From assembly GCA_052401645.1 (NCBI GenBank), contig CP198939.1, positions 186,001 to 250,000 on the forward strand: a stretch of 64,000 bases of DNA. Direction: 5' to 3'. Every line of letters starts with the position of its first letter. Within the stretch, counting starts at the first letter, position 1. Below the pieces are notes generated by a model. That model saw only the letters and a list, made by a program, of their open reading frames with translations, made no database searches and was not told the DNA's origin. Source of the DNA: Arsenophonus sp052401645 (lineage in GTDB: Bacteria; Pseudomonadota; Gammaproteobacteria; Enterobacterales; Enterobacteriaceae). This document shows positions 33,621 through 44,008 of the stretch, piece after piece. Position numbers and translations under genes: made by a program.

Positions 33621-35264
33621 TTTTTTATTAATATAAAATTTCTGTCTAATAAATAGTTTGAAAATAATAAATTTAAATAACATATTCATATTAGTGTTAT
33701 TCTTAAATATATTATATTTTACAATCCGTTTATGTTTACTAAACTCTTATTAGTATTTTATACTAATTTAAAATTATCGTATTTTAAAATATGTATTTGT
33801 TATAAATAATATTATTTATTATTTTAACTTATTACATAAGTCTTAATATTATTAAGTATCTTATTAAAAAGATTAAGTTAAAGTAGTAACTTATTATCAA
33901 AAATTATAAAAAAGTTTTAATAATTATAGTTTAAGAGAAATTTATTGTATGAATTTAATATATGAAGTTAAAGAATAAATTCTAGATTTATTTTAAATTA
34001 AGTTTGTTAAATTAAATTATAAAAATATTATTTTAATGTATAAATATTATTCTTATTTTATTTAGTTATAAATACTTAAGTGTTAATTGTAAATATTTAG
34101 ATGTGAGATATGATATATAGTTTATTAACTTATTCAGATATCTATTTATTGAATATATGATAGATTATTATTATAAATTAGTATTTATTATTTAATTTTA
34201 GTTTTTTTTATAATATAAATTTATTATTATTATTCTAATAATATTAATTAAATTTAATTTAATGTTGACATTTCTATAATTTAAAATAATTACATTATTA
34301 GATTTAACTAAATTATTATAATTTTTTATTATTAAAATATTTTATTCATATTTTATATTTTAATATATATTTATTAAATATTAATAGTTAAATTATTTTA
34401 TATAATCGATTAATAATCGAAAACTTCGAAAGTTAAATTAAAATCTATTAATAATATTTAATAATAAATTTTATTTTATATCAGTGTTATTTTATTATTA
34501 TATAATTTCTTTAAAAAAATGATATAATAATAGTTAAGTTTCTATTGATGTTTTCTAAATAAAGTTTTGTAGTTGTATGATATATAAATAATTTATACTA
34601 TATATAGTAAATAATACTATAATAAAAGTTGTTTTGATAACACAAAGAATATAAGTTTAAATTTTAATTATTTTTTATTTTTAAAAAAAAATACTAAATT
34701 ACTAAAGTTTTAATAAAAATAAAGTAGTTTATTTGTACAATATATTATATTTATATTTTCTATATTATTTTTTTATTTAAAATATTAATTATATTAGATA
34801 TAATATATATGACTTTTTTATTTATATTTATAGTATAAGTAATAAATCATTTAAAATGATATTATTATTTATTATTTTTGAATAAATCTTATTTTAGTGA
34901 TCTTATTGACATAGATTAATTTATAATATTTTATAACTTAATATTGTTTTAAATTAATAATTTAATATTATTTATTTTACATATTTATTAATTAAGATTA
35001 AAATTAATTTGTATACATATTTATCATTTAATTTTTATAGCATATTTTTATTGATTATTTTATCGTCTATTTTATGATTACTTATCTATGATAAAGTAAT
35101 CATAAAGTTATTAAGAATAACTCTTATAAATAATTCAATACAGTAGTATTAAATTAATTTAATGAAAATTAAGATCATAAATATAAAATGATTATTTTTT
35201 AAAAAAAATACTGGATAGTTTTTTATTAAATTTATACTACTATTATTATCTGAAATAAAATTAA
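33621..35264. other. Eroded region after the ECA cluster
   Basis: E. coli has the transporter gene yifK here, before the argX-hisR tRNA cluster. The 1.6 kb is nearly pure A+T with stops in all frames. I could not match any piece to YifK. Confidence 0.6.
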
Positions 35265-35338
35265 GCGCCCGTAGCTTAATAGGATAGAGCGCTGCTCTCC
35301 GAAGGCAGAGATCTCAGGTTCGAATCCTGTCGGGCGAA
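35265..35338 (+). tRNA. tRNA-Arg (anticodon CCG)
   Basis: This 74-base tRNA resembles E. coli argX. The acceptor 5' strand is GCGCCCG, the D arm TAGCTTAATAGGATAGAGCG, the anticodon arm CTGCT-CTCCGAA-GGCAG and the T arm CAGGTTCGAATCCTG. The 3' acceptor strand is CGGGCGA, so base 72 is A opposite G1, where E. coli has C. The discriminator is A rather than G, and CCA is not encoded (CTA follows). The gene heads the tRNA pair between the wec cluster and hem genes, as in E. coli. Confidence 0.96.
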
Positions 35339-35411
35339 CTATTTACTTTATATTATGTTATGTTGTAATATATAGACATTTATAAAATGAATTTTATTTT
35401 TAAAATTTTAC

Positions 35412-35485
35412 GGTGACTATAGCTCAGTTGGTAGAGCTCCGGATTGTGATTCCGGTTGTCATGGGTTCGAATCCCATTAGTCACC
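35412..35485 (+). tRNA. tRNA-His (anticodon GTG)
   Basis: This 74-base tRNA has the extra 5' G (position -1) opposite C73 that histidyl-tRNA synthetase needs. The acceptor stem is GTGACTA/TAGTCAC, with D arm AGCTCAGTTGGTAGAGCT, anticodon stem CCGGA/TCCGG with GTG, and T arm ATGGGTTCGAATCCCAT. The end is followed by CAG, so CCA is not fully encoded. The next genes of the E. coli cluster, tRNA-Leu and tRNA-Pro, are not found downstream. Confidence 0.97.
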
Positions 35486-38040
35486 CAGTATGTCTTTTAT
35501 TTGATTTAAATAACAATAAAATAATAGAGAAGACTTGTTAGATTTAAAGTTTAAGTACTTTAAGATATTACAAATAAATATGTATATATTTACACATATC
35601 GATATAAATAAGTTTTAAAAATTAAATTAAAATATCTCTAATGAGAGAGATTATTTGTTGATAAATAACAAAGATAGATTTATAGAATTGATATTAATAT
35701 TTGTAAATTAAAAATTAAAATCTTCACATCTACTATTATTATTAATTGAATTTTTTTAAAAAAACTAGAAAATTTATTTTATAAATTCTTATTTATAAAG
35801 TTATTTTTAATTAAATAAGTTAATTCAACTAAATTAATTTATAATTTATTATTTAGTCAATATTGACTACTATATTTTATAGTTAAAAAATAATATAATT
35901 ATATATAAAATATTAATTTTTATATATTTGCAAAAATTATTATTTTTAAAAATAAATTAAATAATTAATATTAATCTGATTTTTTTCATAAAATAAATAT
36001 ATAAATATTTTTTATAATGTTTTAACTAAAGTTAATTAAGTAATTTGCATATAACTGAATATTACGGTAATTATTTTTTAGAAAGTAGAAATAATTAGTT
36101 TTTAATTTTAACAATATTCATTTAATAACTAAAAATGGTTTTTAAAAAAAATTAATTATTAATTATATTTTTAATAAAGTATGGATAAAATTATTTAATT
36201 TTTATGAGAGTTTTTAGATATATAAATTTCATAATATCATTTATAGTAATAATTAAATTATAATCATATAATAGATATTTTAAATTTAGAATAATATTTA
36301 TTATTAATTAGATATAAACATTAAGTTAGAAATAATTTATATTTAAATTTGATTAGATTTTAAAATATTTTATTTTTTTAGAAAATTAAATAAAAATTAT
36401 TAATATCAAAATATTCTGTTAAATAAGATTCAAAGTATTTTCAATTTCTTCTTATTTAATAAGTTAGAAAACAAGTTAATATATTTATAATTTAATGATA
36501 AAATTTTAATATTTTTATTCATTAAAATTATTTTTTTGATTTTTTTTGATTGTTATTATTTTTAATAAACAAAGATAAAAAATAATAAATTAATTATACT
36601 ACTTTATAATCATAATATAATTCTGTGAATTGCATATTTAAAAATATATATTAATATTTATAATATTAATCTTAAGTTTATCAAAAATAACTATTTTGAA
36701 TATTAATTAATTAAATTCTTTATTAGTATATCAATATATCTATCTATTTATTTTTTTTAAATGTTTTTTGTTATTAAAAAAATAACTTATAATTAATTAT
36801 TTTATATATATAACAATATAATATATTAATAGTTTTTTAAAATTTTTAAAGATTACTTCTATTAACGTCAATAATTATTATATTTGGATTATATATCTAA
36901 TAATATTTATTAATTTTATATAATTATGTATAAAATATTTTATCGAATATAATTCCAATATAAGTCAATAAAACAAAAAGTTAATTTTAAATTAATAAAA
37001 CATAAACAAGCTTATTATATTCCTTTAAATATCGTATATATTTAAATTAATAAAAATATCATATTAATTTTTTCTAAAAATTAAGAAATATTGATTTTAC
37101 CTAATATAAATATAGAATAAAAGATTAATACCTTATTATCTGTTTTTGTTTAAAAAAATTTTTTATCCAAAATACTATCCTTCTTATTTTGTTTAATAAT
37201 TAATATTTTATATTATGATTTTTTATTAATTAGTTTAATATACTTTATTATCATGTTAAAAAATAATGAATTATATTTAAATAAATTTTTAATTTTTTAT
37301 TTTATAGCATTAATCCTTAATTTTATATACAATATAAGCCAAATAATAAATTGTTAATTTAACTTATTTATTTTTAATAAATAGATATTTTTTATTTTAT
37401 TATTTTTGTTTAAACAGATTATATCTGAATTTTTATGATGAAAATTGTTCTAAAAATCATTTATTAAGTTAAATACAACTATTGAGATGTAATAATATTT
37501 TTTTTAATAATTAATAATTAAACTTAAATATTTACTATTAGTAAGTTGTTAATTCTTTTTCTAGTAGAAAATATTTTTTAAAAAATCTTTATTAATAATA
37601 AATAAAATTTATTATTAATTTTATTTATTATTAAATATTTTCTTAGCAAATATTTATTATTAATTAATTTAAAATTTTAAATTAGATTATGATTTCTTTT
37701 CTATTTTTTATATATTATTCAAGTTATTAATTATATTTTTTTATTTAAGATAATAGATTAAATAAATTTTTTATTTAAGTAATTAATTAATTTTTTATTT
37801 TTTTTTAATATAAAAGTTTATTTATTGTTTTAATTTGTTATTTTTGATGCTTTGATTTAAGTTAAACTAATATAAACAATCATTTAATATATAATAAAAA
37901 TGATAGTATATATTAATAATATATTATAATATTATATATTTTTAATATATTTAGTTATAGATTTCATTATTAATTTTCAATTTATTTAATAGGTTCTTAT
38001 TATCTTATAATATTTATTTTTTTGATCATAATTAATTAGT
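35486..38040. other. Eroded region between tRNA-His and hemD
   Basis: E. coli has leuT, proM, hemY and hemX here. No tRNA arms and no match to HemX or HemY can be seen. The DNA is AT-rich with stops in every frame on both strands. Confidence 0.6.
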
Positions 38041-38778
38041 TTACATCAATGCTTGAATTAAAGCATAATTATTGGCACTTTTAACTACTTGTATTGATTT
38101 CCAGCCCAATTGATAAGCAATACAAGCTAGGCGTTCGCTAACGATAATTAAGTGACGAGAAAGTAACCAAGGTTTAAGGTCATCTGTAATTAAGTTAAAT
38201 AATAAATATAGCATTTCACTACTAGTAATGATAATTGTTTTAATCTTTTTCTTTTTCCATTGTAACTGAAATGTCTGTGGATTATATTTTATTGGTTGAC
38301 GTTGATAACATTCACAATAGTCAATATGACTTCCACGTGATTTTAATACTGAAAAAAGTAATTCACGCCCACCGTTACCACGTAATAACAAAGATTTTTT
38401 ACCTAATAATGATTGTAAATCAGGCAATTCTAGCAATGTTTCGCTAGTTTCGCCTTTTTTAGACAATTGAATAGGTAAATTAGTTAATTGATTAAAAACT
38501 GATGCTGTTGAGTTCCCTATGGCATAATAGAATAAAATATCTGGCCATTTTTGTTTTATTAAATAAAGAGCTAAATTAGCATATAAAACTGCATTTTGAG
38601 ATAAGAAAAAAACACGATCACCATTAGCTAATTTTGCCAATTTAGTCGGGAAAAGATGCAATTCATTACTTGGTATAATTTTAATCAATGGGGCGTGAAA
38701 AGCTATTTTTCCTAATGATCTGATATGTTGAACAAGTTTTTTTCCATTAGGATTCGGTCTTGTTATCAATATACTCAT
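38041..38778 (-). CDS. hemD: Uroporphyrinogen-III synthase HemD
   Basis: HemD closes and inverts hydroxymethylbilane to uroporphyrinogen III in the cytosol. It has 245 residues, the family length, beginning MSILITRPNP and containing FFLSQNAVLYA near 57, YAIGNSTA near 84, LLRGNGGRELL near 131 and IIITSSEML near 182. The family is poorly conserved in sequence, but these and the position directly after hemC (the hemC TAG is followed at once by the hemD ATG) settle the call. The pair is transcribed leftwards. hemX and hemY, which follow in E. coli, are gone. Confidence 0.94.
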   Translation of the reverse strand: MSILITRPNPNGKKLVQHIRSLGKIAFHAPLIKIIPSNELHLFPTKLAKLANGDRVFFLSQNAVLYANLALYLIKQKWPDILFYYAIGNSTASVFNQLTNLPIQLSKKGETSETLLELPDLQSLLGKKSLLLRGNGGRELLFSVLKSRGSHIDYCECYQRQPIKYNPQTFQLQWKKKKIKTIIITSSEMLYLLFNLITDDLKPWLLSRHLIIVSERLACIAYQLGWKSIQVVKSANNYALIQALM

Positions 38779-39714
38779 CTAAAATATTCCTAGAGAAATT
38801 TTGTTAATAATTTGTTTAGCACCATTATTAAGTAATTCTTCTGCAAGCTCAATACTTGCTTGTTGCGTATTTTCTGGATAAAAATATCTTTCTCCACAAA
38901 TAATTCGGCTTCCATCAATAGAACCAACTAAAGCTCTAAGCCAAATTTGTTTATTTTGCAAAATAGCATAACTACCTATAGGGACTTGGCAACCACCTTT
39001 TAGTTGATTATTAACTGTTCGTTCTGCTTGAATGCAAATAGCAGTATCATGATGATGTAGTGGTGTCAAAAAATCTTGTATTTGATAGTCATCAAGACGA
39101 CATTCAATACCAATAGCTCCTTGTCCAACTGCTGGTAATAAATGCTCTGGTAGTAAAGGCATACGTATTCGTTTTTTTAAATTAAGACGTTTTAGACCAG
39201 CTTCAGCAAGAATAATACCACTATATTCACCATTATCTAATTTATCCAATCTTGTTTCAATATTACCACGAAGATCTTTGATGATTAAGTGTGGATAAAT
39301 ATGTCTCAATTGGCATTGACGACGCAAGCTTGATGTTCCTATAGTACCTCCAATTGGAATCTCGTCAATAGAATTATATATATTAGATATAAAGGCATCA
39401 TAAGGGTATTGTCGCTGACAAATAGCTATTAATCCTAAATTTTTAGGAAAAATAACTGGAAGATCTTTTATAGAATGCACAGCAATATCAGCTCGGTTTT
39501 CTAATAGTGCATTTTCTAATTCCTTAACAAAAAGTCCTTTTCCACCAATTTTTGCTAATGGAATATTAAGAAGAATATCGCCTTGAGTGCTCATTGGAAT
39601 AAGTTCAACCATTAATGTTGGATGATATTTTTTTAGTTGTGTTTTTACAAAAACAGCTTGCCACATCGCTAATAAGCTTTTTCTTGTTGCAATCCGTATT
39701 TTTTTTATTGACAT
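38779..39714 (-). CDS. hemC: Porphobilinogen deaminase HemC
   Basis: HemC joins four porphobilinogens into hydroxymethylbilane. It has 311 residues. D84 in IKDLP is the catalytic aspartate, arginines are in SSLRRQ near 128-133 and DLRGNIETRL near 148, and C242 in GGCQVPIG binds the dipyrromethane cofactor, at the same number as in E. coli. It is divergent from the cyaA remnant and directly followed by hemD. Keeping hemC and hemD suggests that heme or siroheme synthesis is still used; the other hem genes are outside this window or lost. Confidence 0.97.
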   Translation of the reverse strand: MSIKKIRIATRKSLLAMWQAVFVKTQLKKYHPTLMVELIPMSTQGDILLNIPLAKIGGKGLFVKELENALLENRADIAVHSIKDLPVIFPKNLGLIAICQRQYPYDAFISNIYNSIDEIPIGGTIGTSSLRRQCQLRHIYPHLIIKDLRGNIETRLDKLDNGEYSGIILAEAGLKRLNLKKRIRMPLLPEHLLPAVGQGAIGIECRLDDYQIQDFLTPLHHHDTAICIQAERTVNNQLKGGCQVPIGSYAILQNKQIWLRALVGSIDGSRIICGERYFYPENTQQASIELAEELLNNGAKQIINKISLGIF

Positions 39715-40171
39715 GTTTTTATTTTTTTCTTGGATAAACTTTATTATAAGTAAATTATAAAAATATAGTTAATTTGAAATTCGATAATTTTTAAAATATA
39801 TTTGATTATGAATTAATAAATATATCTAAATATATATTGCATATTCTAGATAGAAAAGTAATTTTCATTATTAAATAAAAGTAAAGATATATATCTTAAT
39901 TAATTTTTATATACGTTTCTAAATATTTATTTTTAAAATAAACATAAAATATTAATAAGAAAGTTTATGTAATTACTTATAATCATAATATATGTTATTT
40001 ATTTAAAATTTTTTTATAAAAAAGAAATGAATTTAATTTAAAAGTTAACAGTTAATATCAGAATAAAAATTTTATCATTTACTATAAAATATTAAATTGA
40101 ATTACGTTTTAGATATTTTTAAAAACACTTATTAAGTTTTTATTTTTTAATACTAAAAGGAATTAATAACT
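39715..40171. other. hemC-cyaA divergent intergenic region
   Basis: About 450 bases of AT-rich DNA lie between hemC and the cyaA remnant. No CRP-site-like or other clear element is visible, and no open frame. Confidence 0.5.
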
Positions 40172-41230
40172 ATGTTAAAATTATTTTTAAAGTTAATTTA
40201 TATAAAACTTTTATATTTTTATATATTAAACACTAAAATAAAAATTGGATGTAATAAATAAATTATAACTATGATTAACATCATAGTCTATACGAGTAAT
40301 GCATTTAAGCATGTATATTAATTTCCTATTCGTTTTATTAAACTACAAAATAATAAGATGTTGTTATATATAATTATATTGAAATGTAATATATATATTG
40401 ATATTTGTTTATATCTAATATCGATCAAATTAATTTATTAAAATAATTTATGATATATTTTCTACATTAAATCGCATCTCAATAAATAAATAATGAAATT
40501 ATATATTAAAGATATTTATTCTATATGAAGTAAATCATCAATCAATCAAATTAATATTTTTATTTATATATCTATGTATGCCATAAATTATGTATTAGAT
40601 CAAAAAGAAAGTAAATTTTTACAAAAAATGTATATTAATTAAATAATTAACCTTATCTATTAATATAAGTGTTACTTTTTTAATTGATAATAATCGTTAT
40701 TACTATAATAAGAAAAATAATTTAAATAACTAAAATTATGGAAAGAAACAACAATATATACTACTTTTAAATAAATTTTATTTCACTTCGGGTTTATATA
40801 AATGATAAAAATTTATTAAGGAAGATATTTATTCAATTAGAAATTGATATTAATTATCATGAATATATTTATTATTATATGTTAATATATTCTAATTCTA
40901 AATTAATTGCTAAATTTATCTTATTTAAGCGAATTATTAATTGAAAAATTATTTCAGTATTAGTTTTTGATAACTTTATAAAATATTTATTATTCCTTAT
41001 AAAGATTTTTTAAAAAGTATTTTTATTAAAATTTTATATTAGAAAATATCAATATGCAATATTATTATTAATAGAATTTAAGAAAGGTTTTAATATGGAA
41101 GAAACTATTTCTTATAGATTAAATGTTTATTGTTTTATGTAAGAATGTCTTAAACATTATTTAATAAAAATTAAATAAAAAAACGATTAATTTTATTTAA
41201 TAAACAAAATTATTGTAATATAGAATAATT
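40172..41230 (+). pseudogene. cyaA: Remnant of cyaA (adenylate cyclase)
   Basis: No open frame exists, but pieces in order match E. coli CyaA in shifting frames. About 40510-40620 gives SSINQINIFIYI then LDQKESKFLQK (E. coli SSVGQSCSSDLDIWV, LDSEERQLLQR). About 40670-40700 gives ISVTFLIDNNR (E. coli VEVSFFLIDENR). About 40735-40790 gives YGKKQQYILLLNKFY (E. coli CGSTQHILLLDEFY). About 40845-41020 gives YHEYIYYYMLIYS and PYKDFLKSI (E. coli HYDDYVMTLYAQ, PYKAVLKTL). About 41095-41160 gives TISYRLNVYCFM (E. coli IVSFGLDPYCMM). The later half is not readable. The position opposite hemC matches E. coli. The first 100 residues are poorly preserved, so the start is a guess. Confidence 0.88.
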
Positions 41231-42089
41231 GTAAATTAGTATAGTAAAATTACTAGATATATTGTACTAAATAGTAATCATAATTTTATTTGTTTTTCTC
41301 AATGTAATAATTTATTTATTATATTAAAATAATAAGACAAGATGTTATTATACTAATGCTTTAATTATGTGTTATTTCTAAAATATGATTAAGAAATTAT
41401 ATTAGTTAAATATATATCTTTTAAAAGATTTTAATGAAATTTATTTAAATTAGATATATTAAACTTTTGTGATTACTATAATTCTTAATTAATACTATTA
41501 ATTAAAGATTAAAATTTTTAAATAAAATATTAAGAAATTAATTTCCTAAATTAATAAAACTAATGTTAGAAAAATTAAAAAAATTTTAGATAAAAAATAT
41601 TAAATATTGAACTATGATTATAATAGTTGTTATATTTTAATATAATCAAGAAAATAGAAAGATTTGATTATATAAATTAATAATTAGTTAAATAATATAT
41701 ATAATAAAATTTTATTAATTTATTTCTATTACTTAAATTATTTCACAATATTAAATATTTTAGATTAAATTTTAAAATATTTTAAGTATTTTAAAATTTT
41801 AGTAAAAATAAAATATAGTTAAATTTTTATAAATAATATTTATGATAGAAAATCATAAATATTATTGATAAAATTAAATTCAAAATAATATTTATTGTTT
41901 TATATTTAGTTTCTTATTGTCATATCATTAAACAAATAATAAAATTCATCCTTTAAAATATATAAAAACACTTTTAATATATCTTATATTATTTTTTATA
42001 GAAAGAATATTTTGGTAAAATTTATTTTTATGAAGATAAAAATAATATTTATATTTATTCAACAGTTATTTAGCAGAATTAAAATAATT
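41231..42089. other. Eroded distal part of cyaA
   Basis: By position this should hold the C-terminal regulatory half of cyaA. I could not follow the protein further, and the DNA is AT-rich with stops in all frames. Confidence 0.45.
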
Positions 42090-42395
42090 AACTTCTTTTA
42101 ATAAAATATGATAATATTTTATATAATTATTATTGATATATCATTAAATGTTAATTTTTTAATTTATTATTAAAATAATTACTATTTGAGTTTATAATTA
42201 ATTATATTAACTAGAATAATTTAATGCACTTATTAATGATTAAAATTATGATTTTAAAAAAAATTTTTTTATAATGTTATTCTTAGATTTATAACATACA
42301 TAATTATTATTATCTTTATTAGAATAATTTTCTATCATACATATTATTTTATCAACTAGTTATTAAAATTTTCTATCTATAATTCTTAATTTCAT
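42090..42395 (-). pseudogene. cyaY: Remnant of cyaY (frataxin-like protein)
   Basis: Minus-strand reading from about 42395 gives KF, two stops, then LVDKIICMIENYSNKD, which aligns with E. coli [20 protein letters not shown]. It continues as NNNYVCYKS (E. coli DSDIDCEIN) and KIIILIINKCIKLF (E. coli KIIINRQEPLHQVW). The length and place, between cyaA and lptM on the opposite strand, fit E. coli. Stops and frame changes show it is dead. CyaY modulates iron delivery for Fe-S clusters. Confidence 0.75.
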
Positions 42396-42466
42396 ATTTA
42401 TTTTATAATTTAACTAAAATTATAGATTATAAAAGGATAGTAATATAAAAATGTAGATTTTAATTT

Positions 42467-42616
42467 ATGAAAAAATTAGTTTGGTTATTTATGACATTAA
42501 TATTTTTTAATTTAGTTTCTTCTTGTGGTTTAAAAGGACCGCTATATTTTTCATCAAAATCAATAGAGGACAAAAAATCTGAAAATATAATTTCTTCAAA
42601 AAAATGTCATCAATAA
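42467..42616 (+). CDS. lptM: LptM (YifL), small outer-membrane lipoprotein
   Basis: This 49-residue frame has a lipoprotein signal: MKKLVWLFMT, a hydrophobic stretch, and the lipobox VSSC with the acylated cysteine at residue 20. Directly after it comes CGLKGPLYF, identical to the conserved motif of E. coli LptM. In E. coli LptM helps the LPS translocon LptDE mature by favouring correct LptD disulfides. The tail after residue 28 is short, charged and not conserved; E. coli LptM has 67 residues. The position just before dapF is the same as in E. coli. A ribosome binding site is weak. The intact frame and motif in a decayed setting argue that it is functional. Confidence 0.88.
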   Translation: MKKLVWLFMTLIFFNLVSSCGLKGPLYFSSKSIEDKKSENIISSKKCHQ

Positions 42617-42682
42617 ATTCAGATAAAATACTTAATAAATAAATTAATTAAAATAGTTAAATTGATTTTAATGGAATAAAAA

Positions 42683-43507
42683 ATGCAATTTTCTAAAATG
42701 CATGGTTTGGGTAACGATTTTATGGTAGTAGATGCTATTACTCAAAATGTTTATTTTTCTACTGAACTTATCTGCCGTTTGTCTGATCGACATAGAGGTA
42801 TCGGATTTGATCAACTTTTAGTTGTTGAAGCTCCTTATGATCCAGATATTGATTTTCATTATCGTATTTTTAATGCTGATGGTACTGAAGTTTCTCAATG
42901 TGGTAATGGTGCTCGTTGTTTCGCTTGTTTTGTTCATCTTAAAAAAATGACAAACAAACGTAATATTAGAGTAAGTACTAAATCTGGAAAATTAATATTA
43001 TCGGTAACGAAAAATAAAGATATTTGTGTTAATATGGGTATTCCTAAATTTGAAAAAAATAAAACACAATTTAAAGATAAAAAAGTTAATAAAACTTATA
43101 CAATTAGAAATCAACAAAAAACAATATTATATGGAATAGTTTTTATCGGAAATCATCATTGCGTATTACAAGTTGATGATGTTGATACTGTTGAAATTAG
43201 TTTACTAGGTTCACTGCTTGAAAAACATGAAAACTTTTTTAAAAAAACTAATATAGGATTTATGCAAGTTATTAATCATGAACGTATTCGATTACGTGTA
43301 CATGAACGTGGTGTAGGGGAAACACAAGCTTGTGGAAGTGGAGCTTGTGCTGCTGTTGCTATTGGTATTTATCATGGTTTCTTAAAAAAGAATGTTCGTG
43401 TTGATTTACCTGGTGGTATGTTAAAAATTCGTTGGAACGGATTTGGTCATCCTTTATTTATGACCGGCCCAGCAACACATATTTATGATGGTATTATTCA
43501 TTTTTAA
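42683..43507 (+). CDS. dapF: Diaminopimelate epimerase DapF
   Basis: DapF converts LL- to meso-diaminopimelate, used for peptidoglycan and lysine. It has 274 residues, the E. coli length. The two catalytic cysteines are present at the E. coli numbers: C73 in SQCGNGARC and C217 in QACGSGACAA. MHGLGNDF at 6-13 and HERGVGET near 207 are conserved. The start is preceded by TGGA about 7 bases upstream. It follows lptM by 66 bases and is probably co-transcribed with it. With murI it points to active peptidoglycan synthesis. Confidence 0.97.
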   Translation: MQFSKMHGLGNDFMVVDAITQNVYFSTELICRLSDRHRGIGFDQLLVVEAPYDPDIDFHYRIFNADGTEVSQCGNGARCFACFVHLKKMTNKRNIRVSTKSGKLILSVTKNKDICVNMGIPKFEKNKTQFKDKKVNKTYTIRNQQKTILYGIVFIGNHHCVLQVDDVDTVEISLLGSLLEKHENFFKKTNIGFMQVINHERIRLRVHERGVGETQACGSGACAAVAIGIYHGFLKKNVRVDLPGGMLKIRWNGFGHPLFMTGPATHIYDGIIHF

Positions 43508-43558
43508 GTTTTTATTTTTTATAGATTTTTTATTTTGAATTAAAAGCAAAGTTTTATT

Positions 43559-43574
43559 CCTAATTTTTATTAGG
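43559..43574 (+). terminator. Weak hairpin downstream of dapF
   Basis: CCTAAT-TTTT-ATTAGG lies about 50 bases after the dapF stop. The stem is six base pairs with two G-C pairs, followed by TGATTAAGTTTTTA. It may be the end of the lptM-dapF message; the T run is poor. Confidence 0.35.
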
Positions 43575-43972
43575 TGATTAAGTTTTTATAAAATATATAA
43601 AAAAATTCTTATTTTTCTATTTAATTCAATAAAATATATCTTTTGTTGAAGGAAGAAGAATTTTTTCATCTTGTTCATTAAATCATTTTAATAAAAAGTT
43701 AAATAATTATGATGAAAATATCAACGATTGTATATTCAAAATTTATAAAATATAAAAAGTTAATTAAATAAATTTACGAATAATAAAAATAAGATTTAAT
43801 AAATTATTAAAATTAGTTATATAAGTCTTAATAATATGTTATTTTTTCATTTTCAGAAATGTCCATATTAGTTAATATAAATAAGTTTTACTTTATGTAA
43901 TACATGTATTCATTTGTTTAATAATTATTTATAATTAGTAGTTTAATAAAAGATTTTAAAAAATTATGGTTT

Positions 43973-44008
43973 TCTTTGGAATATTAACTATAGTTAATAT
44001 TCCAAAGA
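43973..44008. repeat. Perfect 36-bp palindrome
   Basis: The arms CTTTGGAATATTAAC and GTTAATATTCCAAAG flank the self-complementary centre TATA, and one more T-A pair closes the outside. The whole 36 bases are perfectly self-complementary without a loop, and the outer part is richer in G and C than its surroundings. No T run follows, so it is not a typical terminator. A dimeric protein-binding site or cruciform is possible. Confidence 0.7.

Noticed and set aside
35486..35800. tRNA-Leu and tRNA-Pro expected after tRNA-His
   Set aside because: No T-arm or acceptor-stem pattern is present.
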